The translations under genes were made by a program, and so were the position numbers. Of a DNA stretch of 21,318 bases, positions 1 to 6,496 are shown one piece after another (position 1 is the stretch's first letter; each line of letters opens with the position of its first letter). This stretch comes from CAYLLE01 sp964384485. Its GTDB lineage: Bacteria; Spirochaetota; Spirochaetia; CAYLLE01. The stretch lies in the NCBI GenBank assembly GCA_964384485.1, contig CAYLLE010000057.1:1-21318 (forward strand), written 5' to 3'. The notes beneath the pieces are model-generated. The model saw only the letters and a program-made list of their open reading frames with translations. It did no database searches and had not been told where the DNA came from.

Positions 1-44
1 TCAAGCCATTGTTGAGTAAAGATGTCATAGAGTCAAGATACCCT

Positions 45-54
45 GTAAAACAAG
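45..54. repeat. Left copy of 10-bp flanking direct repeat (target site duplication)
   Basis: GTAAAACAAG directly abuts the outer end of the inverted-repeat element at 55-258 and recurs exactly at its other end (259-268). The match stops at both borders, as expected of a target duplication made on insertion. Confidence 0.75.
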
Positions 55-258
55 CAGCAATTTCCGGTGATCACATTCGCATTAAAAGTTATAAATTGTT
101 TTATTAAAAACAATTACATAAATCGGGATCACCGGAAATTGCCGTTTTTCCGCGAAAAAAAAATTGCGGCAAATCCCGGTCAACCCGATATAAATTTATA
201 TATTATATGAAATTATTGCCTATTCTCAATCACAGAAGGAGTTGACCGGGATTTGCTG
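55..258. mobile_element. 204-bp miniature inverted-repeat element (two head-to-head palindromic units)
   Basis: There is no coding potential. The termini are inverted repeats: CAGCAATTTCCGGTGATC at the left, and CAGCAAATCCCGGTCAAC when the right end is read on the minus strand. Inside are two palindromic units facing each other. One has perfect 16-bp arms at 57-72 and 127-142; the other has perfect 16-bp arms at 169-184 and 241-256. Each has an AT-rich spacer of about 55 bp. The inner ends (TTGCCG at 139-144 and CGGCAA at 167-172) also pair. The whole block is flanked by a 10-bp direct repeat, so it behaves as one inserted, non-autonomous unit. A shorter relative lies at 15458-15530. The transposase family is unknown; a 9-10 bp duplication is compatible with several DDE families. 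Confidence 0.7.
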
Positions 259-268
259 GTAAAACAAG
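259..268. repeat. Right copy of 10-bp flanking direct repeat (target site duplication)
   Basis: This is an exact second copy of GTAAAACAAG, immediately after the right terminus (TTTGCTG) of the element at 55-258. Confidence 0.75.
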
Positions 269-282
269 AAGCGAACAAGGCT

Positions 283-309
283 TTGACACTGCAGCACTAA
301 GCATACTAT
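283..309 (+). promoter_or_regulatory. Candidate sigma-70 promoter for the hisD-folC run
   Basis: TTGACA at 283-288 and TACTAT at 304-309 are separated by 15 bp, which is shorter than the usual 17. TATCTT at 307-312, with an 18-bp spacer, is an alternative -10. The predicted start near 316-318 leaves a short leader containing the strong ribosome binding site GAGGGGGA at 323-330. It lies just downstream of the repeat element at 55-258. Confidence 0.45.
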
Positions 310-334
310 CTTTTTCTTAATTGAGGGGGAAAAA

Positions 335-1642
335 ATGAATATTAAGGTGCGGAATTGGAATGATGTATCCCGGGAAAAACAAGACCGGATCATGAACCGT
401 TCGGAAACAGATATCCTGGAAGTGATATCCGACGTGACAGAGATTGTAAAAAATGTACGTGAACGGGGAGACGACGCTGTCCGGGAATACACCCGCAAAT
501 TCGACGGGGTCGATCTTTCCGGCAAAAGCCTCCGGGTGGAAGATATCAGTTACCGGCGGGCGGAGGGACAGCTTTCCGGAGAAGTAAAAAAAGCCATAGA
601 GTTTTCGATCGAAAATGTCTACACCTTTCATCTGCACCAGAAACCCTTCGGAATGACCATGCAGCAGATCCTGCCCGGTGTTTTGGCCGGAGATCTGCCC
701 CTTCCTATCGCTTCAGCGGGACTTTACGTGCCCCGGGGCCGGGGAAGCTTCCCTTCCATGCTCTACATGCTGGCGGTACCGGCAAAAATCGCGGAAGTTG
801 ACCGTATTTGCATTGTAACCCCTCCGGGACCTGAGGGGGAGGTAGATCCCGCGTGTCTGTACGCCGCTCATCTCTGCGGAATCGACGAAGTGTACCGGAT
901 CGGCGGCGCCCACGCGGTGGCCGCTTTGGCATTCGGTACCGAAAGCATACCCCGGGTGGAGAAGATTACCGGACCGGGAAGCGCGTTCGTGTCCGCGGCT
1001 AAACGTATTCTCTACGGGACCGTTGATGTGGGGCTTCCGGCCGGCCCTTCCGAGTCGGTCATTATTGCCGACGGAGAGGCCGATCCGGAAACCTGTGCTT
1101 TGGATCTTTTGACCGAAGCTGAACACGGATCGGATTCCGCTGCGGTTCTGGTTACATGGGATCCGACCCTGGCCGAATCGGTGGCCGAAATCCTTCCCGG
1201 GAAAATCGAAGAACTTCCTGAGCCGAGAAAAACATTCGTAACGGAAGTCTTTGACAGTTACGGCGGCATCTATCTCACAGCCGGCAGGGACGAGGCAATA
1301 GATTTCGCTAACCGCTTTGCCCCGGAACATCTCTTGATTCATACCGCCGATCCGTTCCAGATCCTCCCGGATATAAAAAATGCAGGAGAAATCCTGCTGG
1401 GTTCCAATGTTCCTTTTAGTTCGGCGAATTATTCGGTCGGACCGAACGCGGTCCTGCCCACCGGCGGAAAGGCAAAAACCTACTCCCCGGTATCGGTGCG
1501 TGACTTTATCAAATATTCATCGGTCATACATATGACGCAGCATGGTTTGGAACAGGTTGGCCCTAAAGCGGCGGTTTTAGCCGAATATGAGGGTTTCGCC
1601 GCTCATGCCGCCGCGCTTAAGAACCGGACCAATGGAAAGTAG
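335..1642 (+). CDS. hisD: Histidinol dehydrogenase family protein (HisD-like, altered metal site)
   Basis: 435 residues, the normal HisD length, with an ATG preceded by GAGGGGGA. Family landmarks are present in order: the nucleotide-binding region with PRGRGSFPS near 133-141, IGGAHAVAALAFGTESI at 189-205, ITGPGS at 211-216, GPSE at 237-240, FAPEHLLI at 328-335 (the Glu-His catalytic pair E331/H332), and the C-terminal EGFAAH with H424. HisD makes histidine from histidinol in two NAD-dependent oxidations using zinc. By motif alignment to the E. coli enzyme, three conserved positions differ here: zinc ligand Gln259 is E261, zinc ligand Asp360 is N365, and the His of NHVLPT (His367) is A372. The zinc ligands H264 and H424 remain. 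No other his gene is nearby. It may therefore be a paralogue acting on another amino or hydroxy alcohol. Family call is strong; substrate is open. Confidence 0.88.
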   Translation: MNIKVRNWNDVSREKQDRIMNRSETDILEVISDVTEIVKNVRERGDDAVREYTRKFDGVDLSGKSLRVEDISYRRAEGQLSGEVKKAIEFSIENVYTFHLHQKPFGMTMQQILPGVLAGDLPLPIASAGLYVPRGRGSFPSMLYMLAVPAKIAEVDRICIVTPPGPEGEVDPACLYAAHLCGIDEVYRIGGAHAVAALAFGTESIPRVEKITGPGSAFVSAAKRILYGTVDVGLPAGPSESVIIADGEADPETCALDLLTEAEHGSDSAAVLVTWDPTLAESVAEILPGKIEELPEPRKTFVTEVFDSYGGIYLTAGRDEAIDFANRFAPEHLLIHTADPFQILPDIKNAGEILLGSNVPFSSANYSVGPNAVLPTGGKAKTYSPVSVRDFIKYSSVIHMTQHGLEQVGPKAAVLAEYEGFAAHAAALKNRTNGK

Positions 1643-2981
1643 ATTCTCCGTCCCTGAGGATGGATTTTCCTATATCCAGTCATTCCTGAATGTTGAGCGG
1701 GGGTTATACCGGCCGAGACTCTTCCGCATCGAGCGTATGGACGCCCTGCTGGAACGGTTCGGGAACCCTCACCGGGCGTATAAAGTAATCCATATAGCCG
1801 GAACCAAAGGAAAAGGATCAACCGCGGCCTTCGCGGCATCTATTCTAAGAGAAGCCGGATATAAAACCGGTCTTTATACTTCTCCCCACGTGGTAAGCTA
1901 CCGTGAAAGGATCACCCTTGCGGGGACCGATCCGGGAGACCGGATATACCTGACTTGCATGGAGATGATCGCTGCCGAAATTGACCGGATGAAGGAAGAA
2001 CCTGTACCGGCAGAAGAACTGCCGACAACGTTTGAGCTCCTTACCCTGCTTGGATTCCTGGTATTCCGGGAAGCACAATGTACCTGGGCGGTTATTGAAA
2101 CGGGGCTGGGAGGCAGGCTGGACGCCACCAATGTAGTAGAACCGGAAGCTTCCGTGATCACCCCTATTGAACTGGAGCATACCGAATATCTGGGAGACAC
2201 CATCCGGGCAATTGCCGGAGAAAAAGCGGGCATCATTAAACCGGCGCGGCCGGTCTTTTCCGCGCCTCAGCATCCCGACGCGGAGCAGGTGCTGCGGATC
2301 AAAGCGGAACAGCTGGGGTGCCCGGTGACGTTCCTATTTGAAGCGGCCGAATCGATTACCGGCACTCCAACCCCGGACGGAACCGATATCCTGGTTCAAT
2401 GGAGCTCGGGAGAATTCAGCGCTTTCAGGATTCCCATGATCGGCCGGATACAGGGAGAAAACGCTGTGCTGGCCAGAATAGCTGTAGCCGGCTGTATTCC
2501 ACTTAGCGAAGAAGTCTTCAGCAAGGCGGTTCAGAAAACGAAACTCTTCGGGAGGGGGGAGCTGATTAGCGGTTCTCCCCCGGTTCTCCTTGACGGTGCC
2601 CATACGGAATCGTCGGTCCGGCGGGTCCTGGAGAGCTTCAAAGACCTTTTCCCGGAACGGAAAACCCTTATTTTCGGTGCTGTTGAGGGAAAGAACATAG
2701 ATTCCATGGCCCGGATATTGGGTCCCGCTTTTGATTCGGTCATTATAACGACTCCGGGCACGTTCAAGAAAAGCAACCCTCCCGAAGTACAGAGGATATT
2801 TCAAAAATACCATTCCGGGACCCGTCTGGAACCGGATCCGGGAATGGCTGCTGAAACCGCGGCAAATGAAGGCAATCCGGTGCTCGTTACCGGGTCCTTT
2901 TACCTGGTCTCAGAGATAAGACGGGAGCTCAAGAAAAGAATCGAAAAAGAAGGAGGAAAAAAGAATGAAAAGTCTGTTTGA
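1632..2981 (+). CDS. folC: Bifunctional dihydrofolate synthase / folylpolyglutamate synthase
   Basis: Mur-ligase-family enzyme that adds glutamate to dihydropteroate or folates using ATP. Using the ATG at 1632 (449 residues), the P-loop GTKGKGST is at 57-64 and the substrate loop LYTSPHVVSYRERI at 81-94. ETGLGGRLDATN follows at 156-167. The carbamylated-lysine region EHTEYLGDTIRAIAGEKAGIIKP spans 182-204, and the C-terminal domain carries FGRGE at 306-310. The usual DGAHNP motif reads DGAHTES at 321-327. The start at 1632 overlaps the hisD stop by 11 nt and suggests translational coupling. An in-frame ATG at 1587 would add 15 residues but lies deep inside hisD and has no clear binding site. 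The next gene overlaps its end by 17 nt. Confidence 0.93.
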   Translation: MESRFSVPEDGFSYIQSFLNVERGLYRPRLFRIERMDALLERFGNPHRAYKVIHIAGTKGKGSTAAFAASILREAGYKTGLYTSPHVVSYRERITLAGTDPGDRIYLTCMEMIAAEIDRMKEEPVPAEELPTTFELLTLLGFLVFREAQCTWAVIETGLGGRLDATNVVEPEASVITPIELEHTEYLGDTIRAIAGEKAGIIKPARPVFSAPQHPDAEQVLRIKAEQLGCPVTFLFEAAESITGTPTPDGTDILVQWSSGEFSAFRIPMIGRIQGENAVLARIAVAGCIPLSEEVFSKAVQKTKLFGRGELISGSPPVLLDGAHTESSVRRVLESFKDLFPERKTLIFGAVEGKNIDSMARILGPAFDSVIITTPGTFKKSNPPEVQRIFQKYHSGTRLEPDPGMAAETAANEGNPVLVTGSFYLVSEIRRELKKRIEKEGGKKNEKSV

Positions 2982-3510
2982 CGGCCGGATTGAAGTTCAT
3001 CAGGGAGACATCACCAAATGTGATGTGGATGCTCTGGTGAACGCCGCAAATTCCTCATTGATGGGAGGCGGAGGCGTGGACGGCGCTATCCACCGCGCCG
3101 GCGGCCCTTCAATTTTGGAAGAATGCAAAAAACTGCGGAACACCGAATACCCGGACGGCCTTCCGGCCGGGGAAGCCGCGGTTACCGGAAGCGGGAATCT
3201 GAACGCCCGGGCGGTCATCCATACGGTAGGACCGGTCTGGCACGGCGGCAGCAGGCACGAGGATTCGCTCCTGGAAAACGCGTACCGGAACTCTCTGGAA
3301 GCCGCTTCACGGGAAGGATTCAGGACCGTCGCGTTTCCGGCTATCTCCACCGGAGTTTACAGTTTCCCGAAGGAGAGGGCCGCTCTTATAGCTTGGAATA
3401 TAATCACTGCGTTCCTTGAGACCCATGATATTCCGGAAAAGGTTTTACTAGTGTTCTACTCTCAAAGTGATTATGATCTGTTCCTGGAATCCTTAGAGGG
3501 GAAAAGCTGA
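2965..3510 (+). CDS. Macro domain protein, O-acetyl-ADP-ribose deacetylase (YmdB-like)
   Basis: 181 residues, essentially one complete macro domain. It binds ADP-ribose and probably hydrolyses O-acetyl-ADP-ribose or removes mono-ADP-ribose from proteins. GDIT at 14-17 supplies the adenine-contacting Asp15. VNAANSSLMGGGGVDGAIH spans 25-43, where N29 and D39 correspond to the catalytic Asn25 and Asp35 of E. coli YmdB. VIHTVGPVW lies at 84-92, and the phosphate loop AISTGVYSFP at 126-135. The start is set by a strong AAGGAGG at 2949-2955, inside the end of folC, so the two genes overlap by 17 nt and are probably co-translated. Only 2 nt separate its stop from the next start. Confidence 0.93.
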   Translation: MKSLFDGRIEVHQGDITKCDVDALVNAANSSLMGGGGVDGAIHRAGGPSILEECKKLRNTEYPDGLPAGEAAVTGSGNLNARAVIHTVGPVWHGGSRHEDSLLENAYRNSLEAASREGFRTVAFPAISTGVYSFPKERAALIAWNIITAFLETHDIPEKVLLVFYSQSDYDLFLESLEGKS

Positions 3511-3512
3511 CC

Positions 3513-4928
3513 GTGTCGCTTAACTGGAGGGAGATTGATCTTGTCCTTGAAGAGCTGGATCTCCCCGGGTATTTTATTCAGCAGGTCCGGGAACCTGACT
3601 ACCGGCACCTGCAGATGGAACTGTACCGCCCCGGAAATAAGCTCATCCTTTTGATATCCCTTACCCCCGGCCGGACCAGGATTCATTCGGTAACCCGGAA
3701 ACGGGAAAAAACGGTATCCTCTCCTCCCTTTGAATCGCTATTAAAATCCCGGATTAAAAACGGAAAAATTATTCACGCTGATCAGCTGGGGGAAGAGCGG
3801 ATCGTACAGTTGACCGTATCAAAAGCGGGACTTGAGACCCGCCTTTGGATCCGTCTTTGGGGAAACGCGGCAAACATCATCGCCCAGGATGAAGAAGGAA
3901 TGATTCTTGATGCTTTTTACCGCCGGCCGAACCGGGGAGAAGTGGCCGGCGGTACCTTCAATCCTGACGATGCCCTTCTAACAGGGAAATCCCGCCCCGC
4001 GGCGGAATTCTCAGTGCGGGAGTACCCGGAACAAATGACATTTAACCGTTATTTGGAAGAATCATACGGCCGAATGGAAGGGGAAAAACGGAGGATAGAA
4101 TTATCTCAGCGGGCGGCGCAAATACATGAAGCAATGACCGGCCGGCTCCGGCGGGGATTGCTGAAATTGAAAGAAAAACGGGACAAGTTTTCCAACTTCA
4201 GCCGGTATAAAGAGTGGGGTGATATTATCATGGCCAATCTTCATACGGCAAAGACGGGAGACCGGTGGCTCGAAGGCCTAGATTTCTACCGGGACAATAG
4301 TACGATAAAGATAGAACTAGATCCGGAATTAAGTCCCGAGGAGAACAGCGCCGGATACTACGAACTCTATAAAAAGGAGAAATCCGGATACGAAAATCTG
4401 GAAGAGCAGATCCGGAATCAGGAACATAAGCTCAGGATTCTGGAAAAAGAATATGAAGAAGTTTCCGCGTCACCCGAGACCGGTCCCATCGAGGAATACA
4501 TACGGAAATACCGCAGGGAAATTTCGAAAAAATCCGAAACGGGACCGGCAATGCCGGGGCTTCAATTCCAGTCAGCTCCTTTTTCCATACTTGTGGGAAG
4601 AACCGCCAAAGAAAATGATGCACTTCTTCGGAATCATGTCAGGGGCAATGATTACTGGCTCCATGCCCGGGATTATCCCGGGGGATATGTGTTTATTAAA
4701 ACAATTCCGGGGAAAAGTGTCCCGCTGGATACCCTCTTAGACGCGGCAAATCTTGCTCTTTACTACAGCAAGGGCAGAAATTCCGGGAAGGGGGATGTTT
4801 ATTATACCCAAGTCAAATATCTGCGCCGGGCCAAAGGCGAAAAAAGGGGAACTGTACTCCCTACCCAGGAAAAAAATCTCTCCGTGAGGCTCGAGCCTGA
4901 ACGGATAGATAATATACGCAGGAGATAA
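3513..4928 (+). CDS. NFACT family protein (RqcH / fibronectin-binding protein A-like), short form
   Basis: NFACT proteins such as B. subtilis RqcH bind the obstructed large ribosomal subunit and tRNA and tag stalled chains for degradation. Older annotations call them fibronectin-binding proteins. The 471-residue protein has an NFACT-N domain (about 1-160, with a GNAANIIAQD segment at 117-126) and a charged helical coiled-coil middle (about 185-325). The NFACT-R domain covers about 355-460, with GRTAKENDALLRNHVRGNDY at 362-381 and WLHARDYPGGYVFIK at 382-396. It is roughly 100 residues shorter than RqcH. The RqcH Asp97-Arg98 pair needed for alanine tailing aligns with E95-R96. The start is GTG, after AGAGGGGA at 3495-3502. 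It ends the overlapping run begun by hisD. Confidence 0.85.
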   Translation: MSLNWREIDLVLEELDLPGYFIQQVREPDYRHLQMELYRPGNKLILLISLTPGRTRIHSVTRKREKTVSSPPFESLLKSRIKNGKIIHADQLGEERIVQLTVSKAGLETRLWIRLWGNAANIIAQDEEGMILDAFYRRPNRGEVAGGTFNPDDALLTGKSRPAAEFSVREYPEQMTFNRYLEESYGRMEGEKRRIELSQRAAQIHEAMTGRLRRGLLKLKEKRDKFSNFSRYKEWGDIIMANLHTAKTGDRWLEGLDFYRDNSTIKIELDPELSPEENSAGYYELYKKEKSGYENLEEQIRNQEHKLRILEKEYEEVSASPETGPIEEYIRKYRREISKKSETGPAMPGLQFQSAPFSILVGRTAKENDALLRNHVRGNDYWLHARDYPGGYVFIKTIPGKSVPLDTLLDAANLALYYSKGRNSGKGDVYYTQVKYLRRAKGEKRGTVLPTQEKNLSVRLEPERIDNIRRR

Positions 4929-4951
4929 ACAGAATTTCCTTCCAAAATTCA

Positions 4952-4980
4952 TTGATTTTAGGGTAGAAAGCTACAATACT
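4952..4980 (+). promoter_or_regulatory. Candidate promoter of the amrB-amrA pair, abutting the start codon
   Basis: TTGATT at 4952-4957 lies exactly 35 nt upstream of the ATG at 4987. With a 17-bp spacer the -10 would be AATACT at 4975-4980; an overlapping TACAAT at 4972-4977 is the better hexamer but gives a 14-bp spacer. There is no Shine-Dalgarno sequence before the ATG. The match is weak alone but fits the leaderless pattern seen at other genes here. Confidence 0.3.
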
Positions 4981-4986
4981 ATTATT

Positions 4987-5829
4987 ATGGATCGTCATAG
5001 GAGCGAGTCGCAGAATGATTCCTGCGTTAGGGAGCCGATTGTAGACTGTATATTCTACCCGGCAACCGAGCACGAACTGAAAAATAATATCGCCTCCCAT
5101 ATTCAGCAGTCGCCGATCATCTCGGACAGCGTTCAGGCCATTATGACCCCCCACGCCGGGTACGATTTCGCAGGATCACTCATGGCCGGAGCGTTTAAAA
5201 GCTGCGCCGCCCGGACAATCGATACCGTAATTATCCTAGGTCCGGTCCACCGTGATCCGGAAGAAGCGGTCTATTTTCCGGTTTCCACCAGTTTCCGCAC
5301 TCCAATCGGTCTTGTTCCGACCAATGAAGAGGCAATTGAAGCGCTGATTTATGAGGATGACCGGTTCATAAAAAATGAAATCCCCCATTTGGAAGAACAT
5401 TGTATTGAAGTACAGCTTCCCTATATTCAATATCTGTTTCCCGAGGCGGACATCGTGCCAATACTTATGGGTAAAGTGTCGAAAAACTTAAGTGAATCCC
5501 TGGGAAGAGCCCTTAATTTCGTTTTCAGCAGGAATTTAGGATCCGTCCTGCTCGTGGCAACCAGCAATCTGACAGCATATCTGGAATTCGGTGAAGCCAC
5601 CAGTCAGGCCGATAAAGCACTTGCCTATATCCAGGAAGGTGACTGGGACAGTCTCTTCACCGAACATCAAAACAGAAAAATTTCATGCTGCGGATGCGGG
5701 TGTCTCTACACCATAGTATCAATGGCTTCTGTTACAGGAAAACCGGACCTGCTGCTCCGGGGTGATTCATGTCAGACAAACGGAGATACCGTAAACACTG
5801 TCCAATACGCGGCCTTGGCAATAAAATAA
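4987..5829 (+). CDS. amrB: AmmeMemoRadiSam system protein B (MEMO1 family)
   Basis: 280 residues, full family length. MEMO proteins resemble extradiol dioxygenases, and the bacterial members sit beside AMMECR1 and a radical-SAM protein; the joint function is not settled. Visible motifs are TPHAGYDFAGSLMAGAF at 54-70 (H56), ILGPVHRDP at 83-91 (H88), EHCIEVQLPYIQ at 137-148 and LLVATSNLTAY at 188-198. Compared with human MEMO1, H56 and H88 match His49 and His81. The Ser-Asp-Leu-x-His segment is changed: Asp189 is N194 and His192 is A197. A cluster of four cysteines, CCGCGC, sits at 234-239, near where MEMO1 has Cys244. The next gene is AMMECR1, 33 nt downstream and probably in the same transcript. 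No Shine-Dalgarno sequence is visible. Confidence 0.85.
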   Translation: MDRHRSESQNDSCVREPIVDCIFYPATEHELKNNIASHIQQSPIISDSVQAIMTPHAGYDFAGSLMAGAFKSCAARTIDTVIILGPVHRDPEEAVYFPVSTSFRTPIGLVPTNEEAIEALIYEDDRFIKNEIPHLEEHCIEVQLPYIQYLFPEADIVPILMGKVSKNLSESLGRALNFVFSRNLGSVLLVATSNLTAYLEFGEATSQADKALAYIQEGDWDSLFTEHQNRKISCCGCGCLYTIVSMASVTGKPDLLLRGDSCQTNGDTVNTVQYAALAIK

Positions 5830-5862
5830 AATTTTGTTAGCTTTATTAAAAGGCAGAATTTT

Positions 5863-6435
5863 ATGCAGAATTTTATATTATCTGACCAGGAAAAAATCAT
5901 ACTGCTCAAGACAGCAAGAGAATCTCTTGCCGCGTATTTAGAACAGCGAAAACCTGTTTTTCCGGAAACGACGAAAAACCTGGAAACGGTGTGCGGAGCC
6001 TTTGTTACTCTCCGCGGAAAGAGTCAGGGGAAACCGCTTCGCGGCTGCATTGGGCAGATTATCGGCCTGCAGCCCCTCATAGACACTATAAAAGAAATGG
6101 CCGTATCCAGCGGCACTAAAGATCCCCGATTTCCTCCTGTCCGTTCTTACGATTTAGAAGGTCTGGAATTTGAAATTTCCGTCCTCACCCCCCTGGTCCG
6201 GCTGGATAATCCGGAAAAAGTAATCGTCGGAACGCATGGAATTTATATAAAAAGCGGATATTCTTCAGGTGTTCTGCTCCCCCAAGTGGCGGTTGAACAG
6301 AACTGGGACCGGGAAACTTTTCTCAGCCACACCTGTCTTAAAGCGGGGCTGCCTGCCGACTGCTGGAAAAGAGAAACAGCCGAAATTTACACATTTACGG
6401 CGATAGTGTTTGACGAATCTCTTCTAAACGGGTAA
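5863..6435 (+). CDS. amrA: AmmeMemoRadiSam system protein A (AMMECR1 domain)
   Basis: 190 residues, a single AMMECR1 domain of normal length. The family signature LRGCIG is at 59-64, preceded by GAFVTLRG at 45-52. It is followed by DPRFPPV at 87-93, LEFEISVLTP at 101-110, GIYIKSGYSSGVLLPQVA at 126-143 and the Trp-containing WDRETFLSHTCLKAGLP at 148-164. All conserved blocks are present, so the gene looks intact. The biochemical role is unknown; its constant pairing with the MEMO-type protein implies shared work. The radical-SAM third member is not in this window. Spacing to the upstream gene is 33 nt, with only a weak AAGG at 5850-5853. About 60 nt separate it from the next gene. Confidence 0.9.
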   Translation: MQNFILSDQEKIILLKTARESLAAYLEQRKPVFPETTKNLETVCGAFVTLRGKSQGKPLRGCIGQIIGLQPLIDTIKEMAVSSGTKDPRFPPVRSYDLEGLEFEISVLTPLVRLDNPEKVIVGTHGIYIKSGYSSGVLLPQVAVEQNWDRETFLSHTCLKAGLPADCWKRETAEIYTFTAIVFDESLLNG

Positions 6436-6496
6436 ATTTGAGGCCGGTTTTTACGTATGAGCCTGCCGGAAAAATTCGTTTAAAGAGGTGACCCCT

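Noticed and set aside
713..1342. 209-codon open frame on the minus strand inside hisD
   Set aside because: The HisD frame has all family motifs here; the reverse frame has no recognisable domain and no start signal.
1587..1631. Upstream ATG giving FolC 15 extra residues
   Set aside because: The extra residues are not FolC-like, there is no binding site, and the 1632 start gives the usual tight stop-start overlap.
4932..4950. GAATTT...AAATTC inverted repeat after the NFACT gene as a terminator
   Set aside because: The stem is AT-rich and only 6 bp, with no following T tract.
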